From: JBMSHD01 sp049416425
GTDB taxonomy: Bacteria > Pseudomonadota > Gammaproteobacteria > Francisellales > Francisellaceae
NCBI GenBank assembly: GCA_049416425.1
Contig: JBMSHD010000003.1
Coordinates: 1-42,307 of the forward strand
Direction of reading: 5' to 3'
Length of the DNA stretch: 42,307 nucleotides
This document shows, piece after piece, positions 25,748 to 34,635 of the stretch. Position numbers and translations under genes: made by a program. The notes below the pieces were generated by a model. It saw only the letters and a program-made list of their open reading frames with translations. It did no database searches and was not told the DNA's origin. The number at the start of each line of letters is the position of its first letter. Within the stretch, counting starts at the first letter, position 1.

Positions 25748-27535
25748 ATGTCAGCGGCGACATCGACCGAAAAAAAACAGGCCAGATCATGGTTGAGCCA
25801 GTTGGCTCGACCGGCTAAAAAATGGATTCAATTAACCGTCTTTATCAGCTTTATCAGTGGACTTTTACTTATTTTACAGCTGTGGCTTTTGGCGCATATC
25901 AGTTATGCGGCCTATATTGAAAAACTTTCTCGTGGTGCCTTGATCGGCTATTTTATGGCAATTTTGATGCTAGTGTTTGTCCGCGCCATTTTGGCTTATG
26001 TCAAAGAGCGGGTTGCTTTTCAAGCGGCGGCAATGATAAAACGCCAGCTCAGAATGGATATCATCCATCATATCAATCGTCTGGGGGCTGTAAAGTCATC
26101 CTCAAAATCAAGTGGTGAGCTGATCTCTGCTGCCATGGAGCAGGTCGAAGGGGTGAATAATTTTCTGATGTATTTTCTGCCGCAGGTAACCCTGTCGGGA
26201 CTGATGCCTTTAGCGATTCTGGCGTTTATCTTTCCACAGAGCTGGGTCTCGGGTTTGATTCTTTTAATTTGCGCGCCTTTGATCCCATTGTTTATGGTGT
26301 TGGTTGGATTGGGTGCCGAGTCTGAAAACCAGAAGCAGTTCAAGAGCTTGGCGCGTATGAGCTCAAAATTTCTTGACACCCTTCAGGGGCTTGTAACTAT
26401 TCGCCTGTTTAATCGAAATGCCGCTCATGCAAAAGCGATTTTTGACGCTTCGGATCAGTATCGCATCAAGACCATGAAAGTGCTGAGAATCGCTTTTCTG
26501 TCTTCGGCGGTTTTGGAGGTGTTTTCAGCCGCCTCAATCGCACTGGTGGCCATTTACCTTGGCATGGGGTTTATCAATGCCGGTACCGATAATCATCTGT
26601 GGTGGGCGCTTGATAATATCACGCTGCAAGGCGGGCTTTTTATTTTGCTTTTGGCGCCTGAATTTTTTCTGCCGTTAAGAGAGTTAAGCACACATTATCA
26701 CGCCAAGGCAGAGGCTGTCGGTGCGGCTTTGGAGTTGCAGAAGCTGTTTGAACTTAGGCCTGCCCAGACACCGTCTGTGATTCTGCTGAATGAAAAAGTC
26801 AAACGGATTGTGTTTAGCGATGTCTCATTGTGTTATGAGAATAAACAGATACCATCGCTCAAAGGGATTGATATTGAGATTGAAGCCGGGCAGAAGATTG
26901 CCATCGTTGGCGAAAGTGGCGCTGGAAAATCGTCGTTATTGAATCTTTTGTTACAACTCGTGGAACCGACATCAGGACAGATTCGGGTAAATGATCATAA
27001 TCTCAATGAGCTTGATGAGCCATCCTGGATCTCAAAAATAAGCTGGCTTGGGCAAAATGCCACGCTGTTTCAAGGCAGTATTCGTTCAAACCTGTTGCTG
27101 GCAAAACCGGATGCGCTCGATGAGGAGCTGTGGCAGGCACTTCACGTGGCTCGATTAAAAGAGGTTGTGTTGGAGCGAGGGGGGCTTGATAGTGAGATTG
27201 GGGAGAAGGCTCAGGGGCTATCCGGCGGTCAGGCTCAGCGACTGGCGTTGGCAAGGGCCTATCTTAAACCCTGTGAAGTTCTGCTCTTAGATGAACCGAC
27301 TGCCAGCATCGATAAGGAAAATGAAGCGTTAATCAAAGAAGCCTTAAGCGAGATCTGGCAGCCTAAGACGGTAGTGATATTGACGCACCGGCTGGCAATG
27401 CTCGACGATGTTGATAAGGTTATCGTGCTTGAGGATGGTGTGGTGACAGAACAAGGCTGTCCCAAGGAGATGCTTGGAAAAACGGATGGTTACTTTTCCA
27501 GAATTCAAAAATGTGAAAAGGAGGAATGGGCATGA
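25748..27535 (+). CDS. cydD: CydD subunit of the heterodimeric thiol (cysteine/glutathione) ABC exporter
   Basis: 595 residues from ATG 25748 (E. coli 588). An earlier in-frame TTG at 25652 would add 32 residues foreign to the family. The membrane domain contains RMSSKFLDTLQGLVTIRLFNR and ILLAPEFFLPLRELSTHYHAKAEAVGAA, both hallmarks of CydD. The ATPase part has GESGAGKSS, LSGGQAQRLALARA and LLLDEPTASID. With CydC it exports reduced thiols to the periplasm, which is needed for cytochrome bd and c assembly. cydAB is not in this window. No strong ribosome site precedes the ATG, so the exact start is uncertain. Confidence 0.93.
   Translation: MSAATSTEKKQARSWLSQLARPAKKWIQLTVFISFISGLLLILQLWLLAHISYAAYIEKLSRGALIGYFMAILMLVFVRAILAYVKERVAFQAAAMIKRQLRMDIIHHINRLGAVKSSSKSSGELISAAMEQVEGVNNFLMYFLPQVTLSGLMPLAILAFIFPQSWVSGLILLICAPLIPLFMVLVGLGAESENQKQFKSLARMSSKFLDTLQGLVTIRLFNRNAAHAKAIFDASDQYRIKTMKVLRIAFLSSAVLEVFSAASIALVAIYLGMGFINAGTDNHLWWALDNITLQGGLFILLLAPEFFLPLRELSTHYHAKAEAVGAALELQKLFELRPAQTPSVILLNEKVKRIVFSDVSLCYENKQIPSLKGIDIEIEAGQKIAIVGESGAGKSSLLNLLLQLVEPTSGQIRVNDHNLNELDEPSWISKISWLGQNATLFQGSIRSNLLLAKPDALDEELWQALHVARLKEVVLERGGLDSEIGEKAQGLSGGQAQRLALARAYLKPCEVLLLDEPTASIDKENEALIKEALSEIWQPKTVVILTHRLAMLDDVDKVIVLEDGVVTEQGCPKEMLGKTDGYFSRIQKCEKEEWA
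26945..26957 (-). other. Ter-like sequence inside cydD
   Basis: The minus strand reads GTTGTAACAAAAG. The E. coli Ter core as I remember it is GTTGTAACTAAAG, a single mismatch in 13. It falls in coding sequence (Leu-Leu-Leu-Gln-Leu) 2.2 kb upstream of the Tus-like gene. The match was found by eye and may be chance; this Tus may also prefer a different site. Confidence 0.2.
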
Positions 27536-29202
27536 GCGTATTTTGGCCTTTTATTCGCCTTTTAAACAGACAGTTCTGGTGGATGGCGGCTGGAACCTCA
27601 TTGGCGACCTTGGCGATTATCTCAAGCATCGGTTTGATGAGTCTATCTGGCTGGTTTATTTCAAAAACAGGTTTTCTGGCAACCACCACCTATGTCGTTG
27701 CCAGTCAGTTTAATTATTTCTATCCCGCCGCGGGCGTTCGATCTTTTTCGGTGGCTCGCATCATCACGCGTTATGGTGAGCGTTTGATGACCCATGAGGC
27801 AACCTTCAAGCTTCTAACCGATATTCGATTATGGTTTTATCAAAGACTTATTCCATTGGCTCCGGCGCAGTTAATGGAGTATCGAAGCGGTGATCTTCTC
27901 AATCGCCTGGTCAATGATATCAATCATCTCGATAATCTCTATATTCGCATTCTCTCGCCCAGCGTGGTTTTGTTGTTGGCGCTGGTGAGCCTCTTTATTT
28001 TTTACAGTTTTTTCAGCTTCAGTATCGCATTGGTGACTGTTGGATTGACGCTGTGCGCCGGGTTTTTATTGCCGTTTTTCATCGGTTTTATCAGCCGTAG
28101 CGTTTCTGCTGATCTCACGCATGAACACGCCAGATTAAAAACGACGATAACCGAACATGTGCAGTCGCTGGCAGAGCTTAAGATTTTTCATGCGCTGGAG
28201 AGGCATACTCAGATTATCGAGTCGCAGAATAATCGCTTGATTGCAACACAAAATAAGATGAGTCGCTATAGTGGTCTCGGTGGCGCTTTAATGGTGGCGC
28301 TTTTGGGGCTGACGTTATGGCTTTCGGTATGGATGGCGGTGGGGCTTGTCAATGCCAAAGCGCTAAATGGTGCTTTTATCGCCTTGATCGCTCTGGGAAT
28401 TATGGCCATGTACGAGGCGGTGATGCCGTTGCCTGTGGCCTGGCAGTATCTGGGTAAGACACGGGCTTCCTGTCGGCGCCTAAGTGAGCTTTTACATAGA
28501 GAGCCGACGGTTGTTTTTGAGCGGAAATTAAAGCAGCTGCCTCAAGATGCCTCGGTGAGTATGGATAATATCTGTTTTGGCTATAAAGCAGAGCATGCAA
28601 TATTTTCTCATTTTTCATTGACGCTGGCACAGGGTGAAAAAGTGGCGTTAGCAGGAGCGACGGGCTGTGGCAAATCAACACTGGTTAATCTGTTGTCGAG
28701 ATTTTATGATGTTGAATCCGGCGAGATCAAAATTGGTGGGCATAACATTCGCAATTTCAGTGAATCACAGTTGCGCCAGATGATGCTTGTCATCTCCCAG
28801 CAGGCGCATATCTTTAACGGCTCGATTCGTGATAATCTGGCTATTGTTGATGAAAAAGTGACTGATGAGGCAATTTGGCAGGCGCTTGATATCGTTGAGT
28901 TAAAACGCTTTGTTGAGACGCTTGCTGATGGGCTTGATGGCTGGACAGGTGAGCATGGACAGCATTTATCGGGTGGACAGAAACGGCGGCTGGCACTGGC
29001 TCGGGTGCTTTTAAGCAAAGCGCCGATTGTAATCCTGGATGAGCCGACCGAAGGGCTTGACAAACAAACGGAATGGCAGGTTTTTAATCGTCTGATGGAT
29101 AGACTCGAGTCAAAAACCGTGCTTTTAATCAGCCATAATCCGGTATTGTTTTCGCGGGTTGATCGTGTGCTGACGCTATCAACAGATAAGGAAAAACGAT
29201 GA
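27532..29202 (+). CDS. cydC: CydC subunit of the heterodimeric thiol (cysteine/glutathione) ABC exporter
   Basis: 556 residues. An ATG at 27526 sits only one base after the strong AAGGAGG at 27518-27524, so ATG 27532, with 7-base spacing, is the start. It overlaps the cydD stop (ATGA), giving tight coupling of the two half-transporters. CydC traits: the GLMSLSGWFISKTGFLA loop, AAGVRSFSVARIITRYGERLMTHEATFKLL, Walker A GATGCGKST, LSGGQKRRLALARVLL, VILDEPTEGLD and LISHNP. It forms the inner-membrane CydDC heterodimer. Confidence 0.95.
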   Translation: MSVFWPFIRLLNRQFWWMAAGTSLATLAIISSIGLMSLSGWFISKTGFLATTTYVVASQFNYFYPAAGVRSFSVARIITRYGERLMTHEATFKLLTDIRLWFYQRLIPLAPAQLMEYRSGDLLNRLVNDINHLDNLYIRILSPSVVLLLALVSLFIFYSFFSFSIALVTVGLTLCAGFLLPFFIGFISRSVSADLTHEHARLKTTITEHVQSLAELKIFHALERHTQIIESQNNRLIATQNKMSRYSGLGGALMVALLGLTLWLSVWMAVGLVNAKALNGAFIALIALGIMAMYEAVMPLPVAWQYLGKTRASCRRLSELLHREPTVVFERKLKQLPQDASVSMDNICFGYKAEHAIFSHFSLTLAQGEKVALAGATGCGKSTLVNLLSRFYDVESGEIKIGGHNIRNFSESQLRQMMLVISQQAHIFNGSIRDNLAIVDEKVTDEAIWQALDIVELKRFVETLADGLDGWTGEHGQHLSGGQKRRLALARVLLSKAPIVILDEPTEGLDKQTEWQVFNRLMDRLESKTVLLISHNPVLFSRVDRVLTLSTDKEKR

Positions 29203-30056
29203 TGGTCAGCGAATTTGAGTTAAAAAAACAAGAGCAGATTATTGAAGAGGCGCTTCGGGCTATCGACCGTTTGCTTGTGGAGATCAAGGCGGGCTTTTGT
29301 TTGCTGGATGAGCAAGGGCAATTAACGTCACATTTTTTTTATGCGGAGAATTGGGTGACTCAATCATTAAACGATCTTGCACCTAGTCAGGCGCTCGATA
29401 TCGTCTTGGGTTATATGAATGACGATCATCTGGAACCTGGCAGAACGCGCATCTTAATCGGTATGATTCAGGTGGCGAAAAGAGCAGAATCCCTTATCGA
29501 TCAGCTTCAGGAAGTCAATGAGAAAAAACAATCTATTCAACAGGCAATTGCTGTGGTGCTTCAATTGTTCAAGGGCTCAAAATATCATCTTGAGCAATTT
29601 AAATCACGACGTTTTCATAAACGGATTAACTGGAAGATGCTCAATCGTCGAGTTTTATGGCTTGATGAGCCAATCGATCATCTGACATTCAAAGAATCAA
29701 AAAACATCGTCAGCACCAAGTTGACGAAAATGGCGTTGTTGAAGAAACTCAAAGCCTTGAAAAAAGATCCTGAATTGAGGTCAAAAGAGATTAAGATCAT
29801 CGAGCAATTTGATGAGAGTCAGCTGTTTTATATGCGCTACACGGCCTATCGTCACTCGGTGAATGTTTTCTCGAAAGAGCGAGAAAAGAGCTATCGTCTC
29901 ATCTGTGCCACGCCGCTTATTTTATTTGGCGGTGCTCAAATGACGACGCTGTCGTATAATGAGATCAGTGCCAGAAAAAAACGCAGCGATAGCGGTGATT
30001 ATGGCGAACCGATTATCGACAGCTTGCCGATTTATATCCGCCATGCTTTGGCATGA
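29199..30056 (+). CDS. tus: Tus-family DNA replication terminus site-binding protein
   Basis: 285 residues (E. coli Tus 309). Two blocks align by eye. LNRRVLWLDEPIDHLTF with ESKNIVSTKL (149-175) matches Tus LNAYRTLTVLHDPATLRF plus NKHIIKNL. VNVFSKEREKSYRLICATPLI (221-241) matches Tus ARVWYKGDQKQ...CPTPLI, followed by a similar end (PIIDSLPIYI against LIIPRLHLYV). The N-terminal half is helical, as in Tus. Tus binds Ter sites as a monomer and blocks the replicative helicase from one side. The start ATG 29199 overlaps the cydC stop (ATGA) with AAGG upstream, so it would be translated with cydDC. In E. coli tus has its own Ter-controlled promoter. I know of this family mainly from enterobacteria and plasmids. 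Confidence 0.8.
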   Translation: MMVSEFELKKQEQIIEEALRAIDRLLVEIKAGFCLLDEQGQLTSHFFYAENWVTQSLNDLAPSQALDIVLGYMNDDHLEPGRTRILIGMIQVAKRAESLIDQLQEVNEKKQSIQQAIAVVLQLFKGSKYHLEQFKSRRFHKRINWKMLNRRVLWLDEPIDHLTFKESKNIVSTKLTKMALLKKLKALKKDPELRSKEIKIIEQFDESQLFYMRYTAYRHSVNVFSKEREKSYRLICATPLILFGGAQMTTLSYNEISARKKRSDSGDYGEPIIDSLPIYIRHALA

Positions 30057-30101
30057 AGGAAAACTTTGCCAGTATCCCTGTATTTTCTTTGACCTTGCGA
30101 T

Positions 30102-30107
30102 TATAAT
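30102..30107 (+). promoter_or_regulatory. Candidate -10 for the aceE operon
   Basis: A perfect TATAAT 48 bp before the aceE ATG. No good -35 at 16-18 bp, so it may need an activator or be coincidental. No PdhR-like operator was recognised. Confidence 0.35.
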
Positions 30108-30155
30108 TAGCCGCAGTATTTTTGTGTAAAATTAATGAATGATTTGGAGTATTGA

Positions 30156-32834
30156 ATGTCTGAAAAGCTGCATGATATAGACAGCGCTGAAACCGCAGAA
30201 TGGTTAGAGGCCTTTGATGATGTGCTTGAGCGTGAGGGAAGTGAGCGCGCCGGCTTTTTGATGATGCGTCTGGCTGATAAAGCGGAGCAGCTTGGAATCA
30301 TAAGCGGTTATGGCAAGGCAAAATCTGTACGCTTTATGAATACGATCGATGCTAAAGATGAACCGGTTTTTCCTGGTGATCTTGAGATCGAGCGAAAAAT
30401 TGAAGCACTCAATCGCTGGAATTCAGCCGTTATCGTCGCTAAAGCCAATAAGAAAGACAGCTCTTTGGGCGGTCATATTGGCTCTGGTGCCTCAATAATG
30501 ACGTTGTACGAGGTTGGATTTAACCATTTTTTCAAGGCGCCAAATGAGCATGAAGCCGGAGATCTTGTATTTTATCAGGGACATACCACACCGGTTATCT
30601 ATGCCAGATCCTATCTTGAAGGGCGCCTAAATGAAGAACAACTGACAAATTTCCGTCAGCAGGCTTTTAATGGTGAGAAAGGACTGTCTTCTTATCCGCA
30701 TCCGTATTTACAACCAGAATATTGGCAATTCCCGACCGTTTCCATGGGGCTTGGTCCATTGCAGGCTATTTATCAGGCTCGATTCATGAAATATCTTGAG
30801 GCGCGTGGACTGGCGAAAACCGAAGGGCGAAAGGTTTGGGCATTTTGTGGCGATGGTGAGATGGACGAACCGGAATCATTGGGAGCGATTAATCGAGCCG
30901 TTCGTGAAGGCTTGGATAATCTTATCTTTGTCATCAACTGTAATCTTCAGCGCTTAGATGGGTTGGTTGACGGCAATGGCAAAGTGGTCGAGGAGTTTGC
31001 CAATTTATTTGAAGGTGCTGGCTGGCATGTGATTAAGGTGCTATGGGGCAGCAATTGGGCGCCTTTGTTTGCCAAAGATATCAATGGAAAATTGCAGAAG
31101 CGTCTGGCTGAACTTAACGACGGTCAGCTGCAGTTCGCTCAATCTCATGGCGGTGCCGATTTGCGTCAGATCATATTCGGTGGTGATGCCGAGCTTGAAG
31201 CCATGGTCGTCGATATGTCCGATGATGATATCGCGGGACTGATGCGAGGAGGGCACGACCCGATTAAAGTCTATGCCGCCTATAAACAGGCAACTGACAA
31301 CAGTGATGGCAGACCGACACTTATTCTGCCGATGACGGTTAAGGCCTATGGTTTGGGTGAATGGGGTGAATCAAAAAACATCGCCCATAACGTCAAAAAA
31401 CTCAATACCGAAGCCTTGAAATATATTCGTGACCGCTTTGAGATTCCCGCCAGCGATGAACAAGCCGAAAACATGGAATTCCTGCGCTTTGAAAAAGGCT
31501 CAAAAGAAGAGAGCTATCTTCATGAGAAGCGTCAAAATTTAGGTGGTTATGCGCCGGCGAGATTTGAGAATGCCGAACCGCTGCCGATCCCTGATTATAA
31601 AGAATTTGGTAAGCTGTTTTTGGAGTCAAGTGGTGAGCGTGAGTTGTCGATCACCACCGCCTTCGTGCGCCTGTTTGTGGCGCTAACCCGTGAAAAAGGC
31701 TTGAAAGATCATCTGGTTCCCATCGTGGTTGATGAATCGCGAACCTTTGGGATGGAAGGACTTTTTCGTCAACTTGGCATTTATAATCATCAGGGACAGC
31801 AGTACGTGCCGGAAGACAAAAAACAGGTGATGTATTACAAGGAAGCCAAGAATGGTCAGATCTTACAAGATGGCATCAACGAAGCCGGTGGTTTCTGTTC
31901 ATGGCTGGCAGCGGCAACTTCCTACAGCGTGCATCGGGTGCCGATGGTTCCATTTTATATCTATTATTCCATGTTTGGTTTTCAGCGCATCGGTGATCTG
32001 GCTTGGGCGGCTGGTGATTCGCATGCCAAGGGATTTCTTTTGGGAGGCACGGCCGGCAGAACGACGCTAAATGGTGAAGGGCTTCAACATCAGGATGGAC
32101 ACAGCCATATTCAGGCCGGACTCATTCCAAGCTGTGTCTCTTATGATCCCTGTTATGGTTATGAGTTGGCGGTGATCATGTGGGATGGTTTGCGCCGCAT
32201 GTATATCGACAATGAAAGCATCTTCTACTATATTACCCTGATGAATGAAAACTATGTTCACCGCGGCATGCCAAAAGGCGCGGAAGAGGGAATCTTAAAA
32301 GGGCTTTATCTTCTTGAAGAGAATAAACCAGCGGCGAGGAAACATGTTCAGCTTATCGGTGCCGGCACCATACTACTTGAGGTCGAAGCCGCGGTGAAAC
32401 TGTTGAAGGCAGATTTTGGCATCAGCGCCGATGTCTGGAGCATGACCTCAAGCAATGAGCTGTATCGTGAGGCACGCGCGGTGTCACGATGGAACCTGTT
32501 GCATCCGGAACAAGAAGCCAGGACGCCGTATGTGTCACAATGCTTTAAAGATCGCAAAGGACCTGTCATCGTCTCTACCGACTACATCAAGCTTTATGGT
32601 GAGCAGTTAAGAGAATTCATGCCGCAAAATTATACCGTTCTGGGCACCGATGGCTATGGTCGTTCGGATTCAAGAGAAAACCTGCGTAAATTCTTTGAAG
32701 TCGATCGCTATTATGTGGCCGTTGCGGCCTTGAGTGCGTTGGCAAAAGACGGAATTATCGATGCTGATGTTGTCGCAGAGGCTATTAAAAAATATAATAT
32801 TGATGCTGAGCGATCTGAGCCGGCCGTCAGTTGA
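30156..32834 (+). CDS. aceE: Pyruvate dehydrogenase E1 component (homodimeric)
   Basis: 892 residues (E. coli AceE 887). It decarboxylates pyruvate with thiamine diphosphate and passes the acetyl group to the lipoyl arms of AceF. The homodimeric E1 signature is clear: LGGHIGSGASIMTLYEVGFNHFF, DLVFYQGHTTPVIYARS, the ThDP motif CGDGEMDEPES...NLIFVINCN near 230-262, VPFYIYYSMFGFQRIGDLAWAAGDS, and GRTTLNGEGLQHQDGHSH. TGGAG with a 6-base spacer sets the start. aceF follows after a 192-bp gap filled by a palindromic repeat, which may reduce or process the downstream message. Confidence 0.97.
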   Translation: MSEKLHDIDSAETAEWLEAFDDVLEREGSERAGFLMMRLADKAEQLGIISGYGKAKSVRFMNTIDAKDEPVFPGDLEIERKIEALNRWNSAVIVAKANKKDSSLGGHIGSGASIMTLYEVGFNHFFKAPNEHEAGDLVFYQGHTTPVIYARSYLEGRLNEEQLTNFRQQAFNGEKGLSSYPHPYLQPEYWQFPTVSMGLGPLQAIYQARFMKYLEARGLAKTEGRKVWAFCGDGEMDEPESLGAINRAVREGLDNLIFVINCNLQRLDGLVDGNGKVVEEFANLFEGAGWHVIKVLWGSNWAPLFAKDINGKLQKRLAELNDGQLQFAQSHGGADLRQIIFGGDAELEAMVVDMSDDDIAGLMRGGHDPIKVYAAYKQATDNSDGRPTLILPMTVKAYGLGEWGESKNIAHNVKKLNTEALKYIRDRFEIPASDEQAENMEFLRFEKGSKEESYLHEKRQNLGGYAPARFENAEPLPIPDYKEFGKLFLESSGERELSITTAFVRLFVALTREKGLKDHLVPIVVDESRTFGMEGLFRQLGIYNHQGQQYVPEDKKQVMYYKEAKNGQILQDGINEAGGFCSWLAAATSYSVHRVPMVPFYIYYSMFGFQRIGDLAWAAGDSHAKGFLLGGTAGRTTLNGEGLQHQDGHSHIQAGLIPSCVSYDPCYGYELAVIMWDGLRRMYIDNESIFYYITLMNENYVHRGMPKGAEEGILKGLYLLEENKPAARKHVQLIGAGTILLEVEAAVKLLKADFGISADVWSMTSSNELYREARAVSRWNLLHPEQEARTPYVSQCFKDRKGPVIVSTDYIKLYGEQLREFMPQNYTVLGTDGYGRSDSRENLRKFFEVDRYYVAVAALSALAKDGIIDADVVAEAIKKYNIDAERSEPAVS

Positions 32835-32848
32835 TTTGTAAATGGTTC

Positions 32849-32992
32849 TTTTAGCGTTATTCGTAGAACCCCCTCCCTGCCTCCCCCTTAACACAAGGGG
32901 GAGGAGACAAATATTCCCTCCCCTTGGGATCAAGGGGAGGTTAGGTGGGGTTAGATAAACTATCGTTTTCAACTAATAATGCGTAAAGAGCT
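32849..32992 (-). repeat. Dispersed repeat element, copy 1 (between aceE and aceF)
   Basis: The outer ends match a second copy at 37825-37930 in the opposite orientation. The minus strand begins AGCTCTTTACGCAT (32992-32979), has GATAG and TCTAACC at matching spacing, and ends in the 19-base TCTACGAATAACGCTAAAA (32867-32849). The centre (32867-32952) is C/G-rich and palindromic: AACCCC at one edge and GGGGTT at the other, with two nested hairpins of the type CCTCCCCCTT/AAGGGGGAGG and CCTCCCCTT/AAGGGGAGG. It looks like a non-autonomous palindromic element rather than a terminator, as no T-run follows. Confidence 0.75.
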
Positions 32993-33026
32993 TTGTAAAT
33001 TGATAAATAAACACAAGGAAATACCA

Positions 33027-34613
33027 ATGTCCTTAGAAAAAATACTTGTGCCGGATATCGGCGATTATAAAGAGGTTGATGTCATCGAAGTCAATGTCAA
33101 TGTCGGAGACAGGATTGAAGCCGAGGATTCTTTGATCACGCTTGAAACCGACAAGGCATCGATGGAGGTTCCGGCACCTGTTTCAGGGGTGATTAAGGAG
33201 ATCAAGATCAACGTGGGAGACAAGGTCTCTGAGGGCGATTTGATCATTCTGGTTGAGACCGATGGCGCAGAGAGTAATGAATCGCAGGCTAAATCAGATG
33301 ACGCACAAACAGAAGCCAAAAGTGAAGATGAGCCTAAAGCAGGCACCACCGTCATTGAGGTCAAAGTGCCGGATATCGGCGATTATAAAGAGGTTGATGT
33401 CATCGAGGTCAATGTCAGTGCAGGTGATAGCGTGGCCGCAGAAGACTCGCTGATTACGCTTGAAACCGATAAGGCATCGATGGAGGTTCCGGCTCCTCAA
33501 GCTGGCAGAATCGTTGAACTTAAGATCAAAATCGGTGATAAGGTTTCTGAGGGTGATTTGATTTTAACCTTGGAAGTCGCAGGTGCGCTCAAGGCGTCGA
33601 CATCACAAAAACAACCAGAACAAAAAGAACAGAAACAGCCAGCGCCTTCTGTTTCAGAGGATAAACCGGCTCAACAAGTCTCTGTTGCTGAAGATATCGA
33701 TAACAGCAATGCGCATGCTTCACCGGCGGTTCGAAGACTGGCGCGTATTTTGGGTGTTGATCTGTCGAAAGTAGTCGCCAGTGGTCGGAAAGGGCGAATC
33801 ACCAAAGAGGATTGCGAAGCCTATATCAAGCGTGCGGTGACCGCCGTACAATCAGGTGGCGTCGCTAGCGGTGGGCTTGATCTTCTGCCTGATCCTGTGG
33901 TTGATTTTGCTAAATTTGGTGAGATTGATGAGCAGCCACTGTCTCGCATTAATAAATTAAGTGCCAGAAATCTGGCGCGAAACTGGGTCAAAATTCCGCA
34001 TGTCACCTTCTATGATGATGCCGATATCACTGATCTGGAAGACTTCAGAAAGGCCAAGAAAGCAGAAGCCGAAAAGCTTGGCGTTAAAATCACACCATTG
34101 GCGTTTTTAATCAAAGCGGCGGCTAAGGCATTACAGTCCTATCCTCGTTTCAACAGTTCACTGTCGGCCGACGGTGAGAGTTTGATCGTCAAAAAATACT
34201 ACCATATCGGTTTTGCCGCCGATACTCCAAGAGGGCTTGTGGTTCCTGTGATCAAGGATGCTGACAAAAAAGGCATCTATGAAATCTCGAGTGAGATTGC
34301 CGATCTGGCAAAAAAAGCGCGCGATGGCAAATTGAAACCGGAAGATATGCAAGGGGCAAGTTTCACCATATCGAGTCTCGGTGTGCTGGGAACAACGGCA
34401 TTTACGCCGATTATCAACATGCCAGAGGTAGCCATCATGGGCGTCTCTAAAGCCGCTATTAAACCGCATTGGGATGGTAAATCATTTATACCAAGAACGA
34501 AACTGCCGCTGTCACTGTCTACCGATCATCGAGTCATCGACGGGGCATTGGCCGCTCAGTTTTTAACGAAGTATTGCGCGATCTTGAGCGATCTGCGTGA
34601 GATGTTATTATAA
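33027..34613 (+). CDS. aceF: Dihydrolipoyl acetyltransferase, pyruvate dehydrogenase E2
   Basis: 528 residues from ATG 33027 with AAGGAA just upstream; an open frame reaching back to 32979 runs into the repeat element and is not used. Two lipoyl domains carry DKA lysines at Lys43 and Lys149, each inside ETDKASMEVPAP. E. coli has three. Then come an acidic/Gln-Pro-rich linker, the E3-binding domain (ASPAVRRLARILGVDLSKV...GRKGRITKEDC), and the catalytic acyltransferase ending in STDHRVIDGA with the active-site His. It forms the core of the complex. The two lipoyl domains are nearly identical at DNA level. Confidence 0.97.
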   Translation: MSLEKILVPDIGDYKEVDVIEVNVNVGDRIEAEDSLITLETDKASMEVPAPVSGVIKEIKINVGDKVSEGDLIILVETDGAESNESQAKSDDAQTEAKSEDEPKAGTTVIEVKVPDIGDYKEVDVIEVNVSAGDSVAAEDSLITLETDKASMEVPAPQAGRIVELKIKIGDKVSEGDLILTLEVAGALKASTSQKQPEQKEQKQPAPSVSEDKPAQQVSVAEDIDNSNAHASPAVRRLARILGVDLSKVVASGRKGRITKEDCEAYIKRAVTAVQSGGVASGGLDLLPDPVVDFAKFGEIDEQPLSRINKLSARNLARNWVKIPHVTFYDDADITDLEDFRKAKKAEAEKLGVKITPLAFLIKAAAKALQSYPRFNSSLSADGESLIVKKYYHIGFAADTPRGLVVPVIKDADKKGIYEISSEIADLAKKARDGKLKPEDMQGASFTISSLGVLGTTAFTPIINMPEVAIMGVSKAAIKPHWDGKSFIPRTKLPLSLSTDHRVIDGALAAQFLTKYCAILSDLREMLL

Positions 34614-34635
34614 TTCAAAAGTTAAGGAAAAGACC

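Noticed and set aside
33049..33500. Direct repeats as a possible CRISPR or mobile repeat
   Set aside because: They are in-frame lipoyl domains of aceF.
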